Positions 7,482 through 17,152 are shown, numbered from the stretch's first letter. The stretch is 64,000 bases of DNA from an uncultured Bacteroidales bacterium (GCA_902782665.1 CACZOA010000050.1:53433-117432); one strand, 5' to 3'. Numbers and translations are program-made. Notes: generated by a model not told the origin, from the sequence alone.

Positions 7482-8180
7482 GTGAAAAAGATTATTGTAT
7501 TCCTTACGCTGCTTTTTTGTGCGACGTCGCTTCTAGCAAAAGGATATAGTGGAGCGAAAAAATTCAGAGAGTTCTACAACCCTGAGACAAAGCATGAAAT
7601 CGGTGTCGGCATTGGTTGGATGACCTTCACAAATTTATTGAACTATCCAGGCTGGGGTTGTGATGATGATTATACTCCCATTGATAAAAAATATTCTTAT
7701 ACTCCTGCCTACAATGTTCATTACTACTATAAACTACATAGAAGGGTGAAATTAGGTATGGACATCACATGGCAGAAGAATAAAACTAACTCTGTTTTTT
7801 CGACAGATATATTCAACGCGAATGTTGATCATTTTACCCAGAAGCATGATGAAGAAATGCTTGAAGGATATATGAAGAAATATGATTCATGGCAAAAAGA
7901 GTGTGGCACAACCACTTACAACCATCTGATATTCGCACCACAAGTGAAACTCACATGGTTAAGCAGAGAACATTTCGCTATTTACCAGCGTTATGGCATA
8001 GGTTTAGACTTAGAATTTTCTAAAAATCCGATCGAGGGAAAAGACACAAGGGCTTGTCCTACACCATGTGCAGCACTTCTTGGATTAGAATTCGGAGGCG
8101 GAAAATTTAGAGGGTACTTTGAAACATTGGAGCTTAGTGCACAAGGTTTGTTCCACGGTGGAATAAAATTTGATTTTTAA
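7482..8180 (+). CDS. Predicted outer-membrane beta-barrel protein
   Basis: The 232-aa form starts at GTG 7482 with a typical signal peptide, VKKIIVFLTLLFCATSLLAK, then a mature domain of alternating hydrophobic and aromatic strands (HEIGVGIGWMTFTN, AYNVHYYYKLHRRVKLGMDI, FAIYQRYGIGLDLEF, CAALLGLEFGGG). It ends on a terminal phenylalanine (GGIKFDF), the usual barrel-insertion signal. ATGs further upstream (7341, 7371) would put about 40 extra residues before the signal peptide and are less likely. Its function is unknown. Its stop overlaps the stop of the convergent MATE gene by 4 bases. Confidence 0.65.
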   Translation: MKKIIVFLTLLFCATSLLAKGYSGAKKFREFYNPETKHEIGVGIGWMTFTNLLNYPGWGCDDDYTPIDKKYSYTPAYNVHYYYKLHRRVKLGMDITWQKNKTNSVFSTDIFNANVDHFTQKHDEEMLEGYMKKYDSWQKECGTTTYNHLIFAPQVKLTWLSREHFAIYQRYGIGLDLEFSKNPIEGKDTRACPTPCAALLGLEFGGGKFRGYFETLELSAQGLFHGGIKFDF

Positions 8181-9466
8181 ACCGTTGCATTTTTGTAATA
8201 CACCACCGTCTGATACAAACCTCGCGTCGCGGCATAAGACAGGAATGCTATCCACAAGACATCCGAACCAAATGTTTCTGACATCGTGTTGTAGATGGTG
8301 AAGAAGACTGTGGCAGCCAACAACAAAGAGATGCTCATGTGCTTCGACATCAGTTTGCCGACGTAGATTCCATCCCATAAAAACGCAGCAAACGACATTA
8401 TAGGTATCAACATCGCATATAATCTCAATTCTTTTGACGTCTCTCTCACCGCGACGTCATCAGTGAGCAATGATACAATCGGTGTCAACCCCACTCCATA
8501 TATGACAGCGAATGTTATAGCCATCGCAATACCAATATTGAATAATCTCTGTATGGTGCGACGTTGCTCTTCCATCTGACGCGCTCCCTCCGTCTTTCCT
8601 ACTATCGCCTCTCCAGCAAACGCGAATCCGTCCATAAAATAGGAGAAGAAAGTGAAAAACTGCATTATACAGGCGTTGACTGCCAACACTAACTCTCCGT
8701 AACTGCTTCCAAACAGCGTGAAGCAGACTGTCACCGCAATCATACAGAGGTTGCGGACAAAAATAAGAGAATTGACTTTGAAGAAACTGAATATTCCGTC
8801 GAAAGGATGACTAAAATCGGCGTATTGACCGATTTTTTTATATGATGACATATAAATATATGCACAAAAAGCAGCACCTAAATATTGAGCCACAACCGTA
8901 CCGAAAGCTATACCCTCAATACCCATTCCGAAGGCAAAGACAAAAAACGCGCTCAACACTACGTTAAGCATATTCTCACCTACTGCAATATACATCGTCG
9001 ATTTCGTGTTCTGCATTCCCACCAACCAGCCTTTGAATGTGTAGGTGGCGAGCGACGCTGGAGCTCCCAAAAGACAAATGTTAATATAGCGGGACGTGAG
9101 TTCCTCCGTCTCCACGGATGCCTCCGAATATCTCAACACCAACTCAATGATCAGATTCTTAATCAGCAGAATCGCTACCGCACCTATCATAGCTATAACG
9201 AGAGCACGTACCAACACCTGACAACACACTCCAAGTTTTCGGGCACCTAAAGCCTGAGCCGTAAGTGCTGTGGTGCTCATACGAAGGAAGCCGAAATTCC
9301 AATAAAGAAGACTGATCATCGCAGCGCCAAGACTGACGGCTGCGATGTATGGAGCGGCACCAATATGGCCAGCTATAGCCATATCAGCAAACCCCAACAA
9401 TGGGACACTGATGTTGGTGGCGATGCTTGGGAAAGCTATTTTGAAGATTTTCTTGTAATTAGACAT
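8177..9466 (-). CDS. MATE family multidrug efflux transporter
   Basis: A 429-aa inner-membrane protein with about 12 hydrophobic helices in two homologous halves. It begins YKKIFKIAFPSIATNISVPL, the standard first helix of the MATE family, with GFADMAIAGHIGAAPYIAA following. Helix 7 carries the usual ACIMQFFTFFSYFMDGFAFA. MATE proteins expel cationic drugs and metabolites using proton or sodium gradients; it most resembles the DinF-like branch. The gene overlaps the end of the upstream symporter gene by 31 bases, so the two are probably translationally coupled. Confidence 0.92.
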   Translation of the reverse strand: MSNYKKIFKIAFPSIATNISVPLLGFADMAIAGHIGAAPYIAAVSLGAAMISLLYWNFGFLRMSTTALTAQALGARKLGVCCQVLVRALVIAMIGAVAILLIKNLIIELVLRYSEASVETEELTSRYINICLLGAPASLATYTFKGWLVGMQNTKSTMYIAVGENMLNVVLSAFFVFAFGMGIEGIAFGTVVAQYLGAAFCAYIYMSSYKKIGQYADFSHPFDGIFSFFKVNSLIFVRNLCMIAVTVCFTLFGSSYGELVLAVNACIMQFFTFFSYFMDGFAFAGEAIVGKTEGARQMEEQRRTIQRLFNIGIAMAITFAVIYGVGLTPIVSLLTDDVAVRETSKELRLYAMLIPIMSFAAFLWDGIYVGKLMSKHMSISLLLAATVFFTIYNTMSETFGSDVLWIAFLSYAATRGLYQTVVYYKNATV

Positions 9467-10854
9467 AATCCGAACATTGTGAAAAGAGCACCTAATATCA
9501 AAATTTCATAACCGAATGTATACCCTTTTTCCGCAGATAATTTATCAATCATCCACATTACTACAGGTGTAAGCATACAGATTATCGGCGTCAGCTTATC
9601 TGATATTTCTCGTTTTGTGAATATTCCGAATGCGAACATTCCCAATATAGGTGCCATAAAATACGACACGATAACATATATAATATTCAGTGCAGAACTC
9701 TGAGCCTGAATATGGAATTGCCAAATCACCGTAACAAGCAACAGAGAAAGTAAACCATGAATCATGTAACGTTGCTTACGTGATACCTTGGATAAATCCT
9801 TTCGCAACACATCCGTAAGCAGACATGTAGTCATGCCTACAAGTGCTGAATCAGCAGAAGAAAATGATGCTGCTATCATACCGAGTGTAAGGCAGCAAAT
9901 AGCGACGTCGCCAAAGTTATCACAGAACAAAGGGACGATTTCATCACTTTTTTCAGGCAAAGTCAATCCTTGTGCATTAGCAAGGTAGACGAGAGCCACT
10001 CCCAAGATAAGAAGCATCAAATTGACGGGAGTGAACAAAAAACCCGTAACTATCATATTTTTCTGTGCATCCTTCAAGTTTCGACAAGTAAGGTTTTTCT
10101 GCATCACATCCTGATCCAATCCCGTCATCACAACGACAATGAATATGCCGGAAAGAAATTGTTTAATGAAATGAGTACGATTAGAAATGGATTCAAAGTC
10201 AAAAGTCTTAGATAGTCCCTGAGTCGACGCATATTCAAAAACATCGGTGAAATTGCCATTTACAGCAGAAAAAGCCTCAACAAGAAGGACAATCGTCACT
10301 ATAATCAAGCAAGCAGTCTGTATACAATCGGTTAGGACAACACTTTTAACTCCATTACGGAATGTGTATGCGAAAATGACACCCACCACTATCAATGTCG
10401 CTATTTCAAAACTTATTCCATACTTTTCAAATATGAAGCGATGCAACACCAGCATCACAACATATAGTTTGACAGCCGACGACAACATCTTATTGATAAG
10501 GAACAATGCAGAAACCGTCTGTCTGCTTTTCACACCGAACCTATTTTCAAGATAACTGTAGATAGATATGGATCCCAACTTATAATATAACGGCAAGAGG
10601 AAAAAAGCCACCACCATGTATCCTAAAATGAATCCAAGCACCATCTGCATGTAGAAGAAGGAATTGCCTATAACCATTCCAGGTACACTTACCAATGAGA
10701 TACCAGATATGGTAGCACCCACCATACCAAAAGCCACAGCCGGCCAAGAAGAGTTCTTGCCGGCTGTGAAAAAATCTACGTCGTTTGAAGTCTTTTTTCT
10801 GTTGGAAACCACAAACAACAATATGACATAAAGGACAATGCAAATCTCTTGCAT
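9436..10854 (-). CDS. Sodium:solute symporter family transporter
   Basis: A 472-aa inner-membrane protein with about 13 helices. Family segments include the early FFTAGKNSSWPAVAFGMVGA and SGISLVSVPGMV (first sodium-site helix), and YSYLENRFGVKSRQT, characteristic of the SSS family. It lies between yidC (28 bases) and the MATE gene (overlapping), all leftward, so it is probably part of one transcript. The substrate cannot be inferred. Confidence 0.92.
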   Translation of the reverse strand: MQEICIVLYVILLFVVSNRKKTSNDVDFFTAGKNSSWPAVAFGMVGATISGISLVSVPGMVIGNSFFYMQMVLGFILGYMVVAFFLLPLYYKLGSISIYSYLENRFGVKSRQTVSALFLINKMLSSAVKLYVVMLVLHRFIFEKYGISFEIATLIVVGVIFAYTFRNGVKSVVLTDCIQTACLIIVTIVLLVEAFSAVNGNFTDVFEYASTQGLSKTFDFESISNRTHFIKQFLSGIFIVVVMTGLDQDVMQKNLTCRNLKDAQKNMIVTGFLFTPVNLMLLILGVALVYLANAQGLTLPEKSDEIVPLFCDNFGDVAICCLTLGMIAASFSSADSALVGMTTCLLTDVLRKDLSKVSRKQRYMIHGLLSLLLVTVIWQFHIQAQSSALNIIYVIVSYFMAPILGMFAFGIFTKREISDKLTPIICMLTPVVMWMIDKLSAEKGYTFGYEILILGALFTMFGLCLITRKSSK

Positions 10855-10882
10855 TTCTGATTAGTTTTTGGTTGTCCTTGTA

Positions 10883-12781
10883 TTATTTCTGATTTTGCTG
10901 GTTTTTCTTTTTCTGAGCCTCCATCATCTCTTTCTGCTGACGTTGCATCTCCTGCATACGAGCCATCCAAGAGCTCTGGTTCTGAGGCTTTTTCTGGTTT
11001 TCCTTGATCTTCTCCAAAAGCTTCTTCTCATCAACAGTTGCCTTCACTACAAAGTTGATAATAATAGTGATAAGCAATGATACGAAGTAGTAATAAGTAA
11101 GACCTGAACCATAATCATTAAACATAAAGAAGAACATCAAAGGCATCACATACATCATCACCTTCATCATAGGCATCTGTTGTGTTGCACCTGTATCCTG
11201 CATCTTTGAGTTAAAGTACATGTAGGCGACGTTTGTGATTGTCATCAACAGACAGAACAAACTCAAGTGGTCGCCAAGCAACGGAATCTCAGTACCAAAC
11301 TTGATAACATCATCGTATGAAGACAAATCCTCCGCCCATAAGAAACTCTCTCCACGAAGATCTATCACAGATGGGAAGAAGTAATACATTGCGACCAAGA
11401 ATGGCATCTGCAACAACATCGGCAAACATCCTCCCATAGGGTTAACTCCAGCACGAGAGTAAAGCTGCATCACCTCCTGCTGACGTTCCATTCCCTTATC
11501 CTCAGGAATACGTGCATTGATCTCGTCAATCTGTGGCTTTAACACACGCATTTTAGCCATAGAAAGGTATGAACTTCTTGTGAATGGGAAGATAAGCATC
11601 TTTATAACCAAAGTCACAAGCAAAATAATCAAACCATAGTTGCTCAAGAACGACGAGAAGAAATTAAAAAGAGGAATTGTGATCAACTGATTTACCCAAC
11701 GCAAAATTCCACCACCAATCGCCACGATACGGTTAAGCAACACATCATCATTTAGTTTCTCATCATAATCATAGAGGATATCGTAATCATTTGGTCCGAA
11801 ATACAAATAGAAATCAGCTGTCGCACCTTTATTGGCATCAAACGGCAATTTCATCTCTGCCTTGAATTGTTTCATTGGCACCTCCTTGTTCTTTGTCTTC
11901 GAAACAGAAGATGTCAGATTAGTTGATGTAAACTTGTTATTCTTGCCATTGATAAAAATCGATGAGAAGAACTGATCCTTAAATCCGATCCATTTCACCG
12001 GCTCTTCCACCTTCTCTTCATCATCATCCACTTCAGACAAATAATCAACACCGCCATCCAACTCTTTATAGTAAAGCTGCACATAACGGTTCTCGAAAGT
12101 TCTACCCTTCTCTTTCTGCTCAATCTCCTGCTCCCAATTGATTGTGACCTCAGAAGCAGATTTCAACTGGTTGCCAATTCCGTCTGCCTTCATCTTGAAA
12201 GACATCATATACTCATCTTTTGGCAATGTATAGATGAAATCCAACGAACCTCCCTGTGCCGCACGAAGGGAAAGAGTGACAGATGTATCATTTTTTGCAG
12301 TCACCGCAAAACACATCTCCTCAGTAGAAATATTCTTAGCGGAAGCCGACTCCAATTCAACATTAAAACGTGAAAGTTCACTTTTGTTTAGCACAACAGG
12401 TTCTGTGCTGCCATATAGATTATATTTCTTCAAAGTAGCCTTCTCAACAAATCCGCCTACCGTTGAGAAATCGATCTTCACCAAATCATTCTCCAACGAA
12501 ACAGTCTCATTTGCACCGTTTGCTGACGCTGCGAAAGCACCATAAAGTCTCTGCAATTCTACATTTTTAGCGGAATCCGACATAACTTCATTAGCCGCAT
12601 AAGTAGGCAATTCTGTTTTTGCTATTGAATCCGCAACTCTAGCCAACGAATCCTCACGCATCTTCTTCGCTTCAGCTTGCTGCTGGAAGTAGGCTTCATT
12701 CTCGCTGGAAGTGTACATCATCCACATTAGAGAAAGACCTAACAGAAGCATGAAAATCAACGAATGGTTTTTATTCTCCAT
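10883..12781 (-). CDS. yidC: Membrane protein insertase YidC
   Basis: A 632-aa YidC/Oxa1-type insertase that places proteins into the inner membrane alone or with SecYEG. It has an N-terminal anchor helix (residues 7-24), a large periplasmic beta domain (about 60-340), then the conserved core helices from about 360. The core includes the membrane-proximal LSMAKMRVLKPQIDEI and the hydrophilic-groove segment GGCLPMLLQMPFLVAMYYFF. The length is typical of Bacteroidota. The C-terminus is a strongly basic, Gln/Lys-rich tail that could touch ribosomes. It is the first gene before the symporter and MATE genes. Confidence 0.97.
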   Translation of the reverse strand: MENKNHSLIFMLLLGLSLMWMMYTSSENEAYFQQQAEAKKMREDSLARVADSIAKTELPTYAANEVMSDSAKNVELQRLYGAFAASANGANETVSLENDLVKIDFSTVGGFVEKATLKKYNLYGSTEPVVLNKSELSRFNVELESASAKNISTEEMCFAVTAKNDTSVTLSLRAAQGGSLDFIYTLPKDEYMMSFKMKADGIGNQLKSASEVTINWEQEIEQKEKGRTFENRYVQLYYKELDGGVDYLSEVDDDEEKVEEPVKWIGFKDQFFSSIFINGKNNKFTSTNLTSSVSKTKNKEVPMKQFKAEMKLPFDANKGATADFYLYFGPNDYDILYDYDEKLNDDVLLNRIVAIGGGILRWVNQLITIPLFNFFSSFLSNYGLIILLVTLVIKMLIFPFTRSSYLSMAKMRVLKPQIDEINARIPEDKGMERQQEVMQLYSRAGVNPMGGCLPMLLQMPFLVAMYYFFPSVIDLRGESFLWAEDLSSYDDVIKFGTEIPLLGDHLSLFCLLMTITNVAYMYFNSKMQDTGATQQMPMMKVMMYVMPLMFFFMFNDYGSGLTYYYFVSLLITIIINFVVKATVDEKKLLEKIKENQKKPQNQSSWMARMQEMQRQQKEMMEAQKKKNQQNQK

Positions 12782-12818
12782 GATTATAATTAATTGTTAT
12801 TTTCCTGTTTTTAACCTG

Positions 12819-12826
12819 CAAAAATA
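12819..12826 (-). promoter_or_regulatory. -7 box for yidC
   Basis: TATTTTTG on the minus strand fits TAnnTTTG, 37 bases above the yidC ATG. The nearest TTTG upstream is 25 bases away, longer than usual, so the assignment is tentative. Confidence 0.35.
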
Positions 12827-12890
12827 AAAATAAATTACGAATCTAAGAAGACAAACGCACACAAACTACCTACTAATAGACGTACTTGCG

Positions 12891-13454
12891 TCAATCCTCC
12901 GAAAAACGTTTAAACAGAATGATAACTGAGGCGACAAGAAAGAGAACGAAAATACTTATAAGCATTGCAAAATTGCAAAGATAATTGCCATCTTCATCAT
13001 CACGAAATGTATAACAACTTATCCCATCAATTCTATATGCAATCGCAGAACTAAAAATCATAAATGCTGATAAAATCAAAATGGGATTGCTATTCTTTAT
13101 TGGAATCATTAATACAAATGACAAAAAATGCATAATTTGAAAACAAATGCATTTCTTCGACAACCCTCCATCAGAAATGTTAAAAGATAATAACACCACC
13201 CCAACATTTATAACCACAAAAGCAATGATTGACAAAATTTGAATCTTGGATGTCGGACTAAACTTTACAAATATTATCAAACTCGATAGGACAGCAGCCA
13301 AAGTCAATAGAAGAAACTCCATAATACAAGTATCTCCATAAAGGTATTTTCTCCAAAAGTATTCTTCAGGGGAAACTGAAAAAATTTGGAAAGTGGCAAC
13401 AGAAAAAGTCAAAAGGACTAATATACGAAGCAAATCATTCTTCATTCTCCTCAT
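12891..13454 (-). CDS. Small integral membrane protein of unknown function
   Basis: A 187-aa protein with about five hydrophobic helices (residues 8-25, 44-62, 72-92, 103-138 as two, 158-180) and no recognised family. Its start overlaps the end of the DUF4268 gene by 20 bases, so the two are probably coupled. An alternative ATG three codons later (13445) is possible. It is the last gene of a leftward operon that begins with the thioredoxin-like gene. No function can be given. Confidence 0.65.
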   Translation of the reverse strand: MRRMKNDLLRILVLLTFSVATFQIFSVSPEEYFWRKYLYGDTCIMEFLLLTLAAVLSSLIIFVKFSPTSKIQILSIIAFVVINVGVVLLSFNISDGGLSKKCICFQIMHFLSFVLMIPIKNSNPILILSAFMIFSSAIAYRIDGISCYTFRDDEDGNYLCNFAMLISIFVLFLVASVIILFKRFSED

Positions 13455-13902
13455 CTTGAAGAAGTTCCCTCATTTCATTGAAAGCCTTTTCAAGTTTTGT
13501 CATCTCCTTTGAAAGGAAGACGTAGAATTCACGCCAATCTTCACGACGGTGGATATCAAGATCTGGTTTGTGTTTATAGATACGGCTTACAGGCGTGCCA
13601 CACTCCTTGACAAAATACTCCTGCCATACAGGTTCATCAAAATACTCCTCTATAACCACCTTGTACTGTTTCAACAACTCCCATTTCTCCGCACGTTTGT
13701 TTGGATTCTTATGGTTCAGCTCAAGTATAACGTATGCACCGTCTCTCCCAGCACCGAATTTCATCTCCACATGCTTGATTTTTGTATTATAGAGAATCCA
13801 TTTCTTATGCTTGTATTTGAAACGTGGCAATTTGGCGCAAAATTCGTCAAACCCATTCCAAAAATCCCTTTTAAGCTCCTTTACCTCTTCTCTTGAATAC
13901 AT
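13435..13902 (-). CDS. DUF4268 domain protein
   Basis: A 155-aa soluble protein that resembles DUF4268 proteins of Bacteroidota. Visible elements are an amphipathic N-terminus (YSREEVKELKRDFWNGFDEF), a central strand region VEMKFGAGRDGAYVILEL, and an acidic C-terminal helix. DUF4268 is also found attached to restriction-like proteins, and the fold is thought to be nuclease-related, but no complete catalytic set was identified here. It sits 3 bases after the thioredoxin-like gene and overlaps the following membrane protein gene. Confidence 0.7.
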   Translation of the reverse strand: MYSREEVKELKRDFWNGFDEFCAKLPRFKYKHKKWILYNTKIKHVEMKFGAGRDGAYVILELNHKNPNKRAEKWELLKQYKVVIEEYFDEPVWQEYFVKECGTPVSRIYKHKPDLDIHRREDWREFYVFLSKEMTKLEKAFNEMRELLQDEENEE

Positions 13903-13905
13903 ACG

Positions 13906-15321
13906 CTACTTATTATTGTCAAAAATATTAAGCAATAGATATCTCAACTCATCATTTGGCTCTGCCTTACGCAGAAGCACAAACTTACCCTCATTGTCCA
14001 TCAAATAGTAAGACGGAATGGCACGAGCATTATATATCTTTCTCAACACATCAGATTCCGGAGCAAGCCACACCTGCATTTTTCCCGACAATCCCTTGGT
14101 GATCTTCTCCACATTTTCTTTCTCATCGTAGACGAAAATGTTCACCACCTGAAGCTGATTATCAAATGTCTGCTGGAAACGGTCAAGAATCTTCAAATCC
14201 TTCTCCGTCTTCATAAGGCGAGAATTGCAGATGTTCAAATAGATATATTTTCCCAAAAACTCGTTCAATTCGTGCTTTTTGCCATTCAAATCATGGCCGA
14301 TAAGATTTGGTGCACCTTCTCCCACAAGCGTTGATCCTACTGTTGCGGCAACATTCAAAGCCAACTCTTTGTTTTCTGCCATCGTCATCACTGCAGAAAG
14401 ATTCTGAAGCATCTTCACCACAAGTTTATTGTCAAATATCTCGGCAGCTGCCAAGTCTCCAACAATTTTTATGGATACAAGTTCCTTCAACTCAACATCC
14501 GTCATCTTGTATCTTTCCTGAATATGCATCAGAAGCATTTTTGCGTTCGATGTCTCAATTATCTTTTTGAAAACGTAGAAATCCTCGCTTCCAAGTGTAT
14601 TGGGAATCAAATTGTAGAAGACATTGTTGAACAAATCCCAAAATGCAGGATTTGTTTTGTCAGCCCCAAGTTTTCCAAATTCAGAATAGACGGAATTCAT
14701 TTGTACCGGATCCGAGAACTGAGCTTTAAGAAGCAGACAACGGTAATCCTTATAATTTTTCTGGAATTTGGTAGTCATGTCAGCAAAGATACGATTCAAT
14801 TCATTGACTGAATACTGGACAGTGTCCACGTCGCCTTTACTTGCAAGACATTTCATAGTAAAGAAATCAAACGCATCCTCAAACTGAAGGAATTTCATAT
14901 TCACACCCTTCTTATCGGGATTCTGAATGAAGAAAAGATATTCATTCGGTTCAAAGTATGGCTGAAGTTTTTCAGAAAGTGTTCTAACCCTTTTGTTTGG
15001 AATTTCCACCACATAGTTTTTTCCAGGTTCCACATAGATATATCCACGTTGAGCATCACCCGGAAGAAACACCTGACATTCACTTGTCAGATCAAACTCA
15101 AAACGGAAATCTCCCTCTTTACCGACCTTAGCTGTAGCCACAGACTCAGATCTGTTGAGGATTTTCTCTGTATAACGTCTCAATTCCAATGTTTCACCAG
15201 CATAAGATTCGTTTTTCCCAGACACAACAATCTTTGCAGCATGAGTAGGACAAACATACAGCAACATCAAAATAAGACCTAATGCACACTTATTCTTTAT
15301 AAAACGTTCTTGCATCTTCAT
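13906..15321 (-). CDS. Secreted thioredoxin-fold protein without a CxxC motif
   Basis: A 471-aa protein with a signal peptide (residues 1-28, CALGLILMLLYVCPTHA), an N-terminal beta domain (about 29-110, KIVVSGKNESYAGETLELRR) like those preceding TlpA-type domains in Bacteroidota, a helical middle and a C-terminal redoxin fold (about 335-471, GAPNLIGHDLNGKKHELNEF). Where TlpA proteins have CxxC, this one reads ICNSRLMK, a single cysteine. The cis-proline strand survives (ARAIPSYYLMD). It is predicted to be periplasmic or surface-exposed and probably not a disulfide reductase; a structural or binding role is inferred. It is first in the operon with DUF4268 and the small membrane protein. Confidence 0.75.
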   Translation of the reverse strand: MKMQERFIKNKCALGLILMLLYVCPTHAAKIVVSGKNESYAGETLELRRYTEKILNRSESVATAKVGKEGDFRFEFDLTSECQVFLPGDAQRGYIYVEPGKNYVVEIPNKRVRTLSEKLQPYFEPNEYLFFIQNPDKKGVNMKFLQFEDAFDFFTMKCLASKGDVDTVQYSVNELNRIFADMTTKFQKNYKDYRCLLLKAQFSDPVQMNSVYSEFGKLGADKTNPAFWDLFNNVFYNLIPNTLGSEDFYVFKKIIETSNAKMLLMHIQERYKMTDVELKELVSIKIVGDLAAAEIFDNKLVVKMLQNLSAVMTMAENKELALNVAATVGSTLVGEGAPNLIGHDLNGKKHELNEFLGKYIYLNICNSRLMKTEKDLKILDRFQQTFDNQLQVVNIFVYDEKENVEKITKGLSGKMQVWLAPESDVLRKIYNARAIPSYYLMDNEGKFVLLRKAEPNDELRYLLLNIFDNNK

Positions 15322-15355
15322 ATACTTGGTTAGAGTCCAAAGATATGATTTTTTG

Positions 15356-15384
15356 CAAAAGTAATAAATCTTTTTGCTCTACAA
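15356..15384 (-). promoter_or_regulatory. Leftward promoter of the thioredoxin-like operon
   Basis: Minus-strand TACTTTTG (15356-15363) is a perfect -7 box. TTG (15382-15384) lies 18 bases upstream. It is head-to-head with the ybeY promoter. Confidence 0.5.
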
Positions 15385-15385
15385 T

Positions 15386-15416
15386 TTTGCAAAAGAGATA
15401 AATTAAACTAATTTTG
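15386..15416 (+). promoter_or_regulatory. Promoter of ybeY
   Basis: TTTG (15386-15389) and TAATTTTG (15409-15416) are 19 bases apart, a perfect Bacteroidota promoter. The ybeY ATG follows 37 bases later. Its -33 box abuts that of the divergent promoter. Confidence 0.7.
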
Positions 15417-15453
15417 AATAACGAATGGGAATCTTACTCAAAACACAACGATA

Positions 15454-15894
15454 ATGGCTATTATATACGAAAAAGAGCATTCGAAGATCAAAATGCCAAA
15501 GATTAAGAAAAGGAACGTCTCAGCATGGATCAAAAAAGTGGCGGAGCTTCATGGAAAAAAAGTGGGAGATTTATCGTACTTGTTTTGTTCTGACGACCAT
15601 ATCTTGGAAGTGAATAAAGAGTATCTTCAACACGATTATTACACAGATATTATTACATTCGACTATACTGAAGGAGATGTCATCTCTGGCGACATGGTAA
15701 TTAGTGTCGACACAATCGCGACAAATGCCGAAAAATTCAAAACTTCATTCGAATCTGAGTTTTTCAGAGTCGTCATACACGGAGTTTTGCATTTATGCGG
15801 CATCAACGACAAAGGCCCAGGAGAGAGAGAGATTATGGAGCAGCATGAGGACGAGGCACTTGAAGTAGCAAAATCATTTGAATTAGTAGGATGA
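15454..15894 (+). CDS. ybeY: Endoribonuclease YbeY (rRNA maturation factor)
   Basis: A 146-aa metal-dependent RNase that matures 16S rRNA ends and takes part in ribosome quality control. The signature HGVLHLCGINDKGPGERE (about residues 109-126) contains the two zinc-binding histidines. The third ligand position of the classic HGxLHLxGxDH motif is replaced by KGPGE, as is usual in Bacteroidales homologues. TDIITFDYTEGDVISGDMVI is the conserved middle. It precedes the AraC-type regulator by 32 bases on the same strand. Confidence 0.95.
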   Translation: MAIIYEKEHSKIKMPKIKKRNVSAWIKKVAELHGKKVGDLSYLFCSDDHILEVNKEYLQHDYYTDIITFDYTEGDVISGDMVISVDTIATNAEKFKTSFESEFFRVVIHGVLHLCGINDKGPGEREIMEQHEDEALEVAKSFELVG

Positions 15895-15926
15895 GATAAT
15901 AAGTAGAGAGATAAAAGGGGCCACCT

Positions 15927-17132
15927 ATGACACTTGAAACGATCTACATAGCTATACTATCCGGCACGGCATTTGTCTCCTTAGGGTTAGCTCTAACCCT
16001 ATATAACAGAACAAATCTCGTGGCAGACACCTTGCCTTTTAAGATTCTTAGAAGGTCGAAACTGCTTGCCGGAAATATTTCTATGGCCACAACCATTCTC
16101 AGCCTGATACTTCTCTCTGTCGACGTCGCAAACGGAGATTCTGGAATAAAATGCATGATGCTCTCCTTTTTCTACTTGATGGGCATTCAGTGGGTGTGGA
16201 TGGTTATTCCGTTGATTGCTCCCGACTTTCTGACGAAGAAAAAGGTCATAATTGATGCCTCGATATTCCTATCCAGTATGCTTTTGGTCAATTTTATCAC
16301 AAATGTGCTAGGATATAACAATAAATTTGTCGGCATCACTTTTGCAGTGATATTTATCTCACACTGCGGTTATTGGGTAGTGAAGTTCGGACAGCTATAT
16401 AGACGAGCGATGATTCATCTTGAAGAGGAGTATTCCGACTATATTTTCCTTTATATCGATTGGACATACGATGCATCTATGGCAATTATCGTATTCTGTT
16501 TGAGCGGAGTACTTCTATGCTACTCCGAGAAAATGACAATCGCCATATTCTTCTTTTTCGCCGCATTGGCATATTTCTACGTTGTGCACTCATTAAACAA
16601 ATATCAAATTCATGCCGAACGTCTTTATTTCAGTTTGAAAAGGACAGAAGAAGAGAAATCAATAGAGTCTATAAGAAGACCCCGTTTTGCATGTGTACCA
16701 TCGATTAATGCAGAAAAACCGACAACAAAAGAAGATAACACAAATGACATTGCCTCGACTAAAGTAGAGAAATGTGTATTTAGCGAAGAATCTCCCATTG
16801 CTCAAAGAATAAAGAAATGGATAGACGAGGAGGGATTCCTTCAGCCTGGACTTACACTTAATGACATCGCTAATAAAATCGGAACTAACCGCACATACGT
16901 TTCGGGATTCATCAATACTACCTACCATAGCACATTCTTTGAATTCATTGCCAATTTGAGGGTTGAAAAAATTAAGAAAATGCTCATGGAAAACCCTGAC
17001 AGAGAACTCGAATACTTGTCTAACACTTGCGGTTTTTCAAGTAGCAGCCACATGAGCAGCACATTCAAGAAAATCACCGGTGAGACACTGAATGAGTTTA
17101 GAAAAAAGATCAAAAAATCGATGGAGGAATAA
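15927..17132 (+). CDS. Membrane-anchored AraC-family transcription regulator
   Basis: A 401-aa protein whose first 230 residues contain about six to seven transmembrane helices and whose last 105 form an AraC-type double helix-turn-helix domain. The first helix-turn-helix is LTLNDIANKIGTNRTYVSGFIN (about 310-331) and the second ELEYLSNTCGFSSSSHMSST (about 367-386). The linker (about 240-290) is polar and probably disordered. This architecture senses a membrane or external signal while staying tethered. The ligand is unknown. It lies 32 bases after ybeY and converges on rnhB with a 20-base gap. Confidence 0.88.
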   Translation: MTLETIYIAILSGTAFVSLGLALTLYNRTNLVADTLPFKILRRSKLLAGNISMATTILSLILLSVDVANGDSGIKCMMLSFFYLMGIQWVWMVIPLIAPDFLTKKKVIIDASIFLSSMLLVNFITNVLGYNNKFVGITFAVIFISHCGYWVVKFGQLYRRAMIHLEEEYSDYIFLYIDWTYDASMAIIVFCLSGVLLCYSEKMTIAIFFFFAALAYFYVVHSLNKYQIHAERLYFSLKRTEEEKSIESIRRPRFACVPSINAEKPTTKEDNTNDIASTKVEKCVFSEESPIAQRIKKWIDEEGFLQPGLTLNDIANKIGTNRTYVSGFINTTYHSTFFEFIANLRVEKIKKMLMENPDRELEYLSNTCGFSSSSHMSSTFKKITGETLNEFRKKIKKSMEE

Positions 17133-17152
17133 GAAAGATTTTTCTAAGCCAT

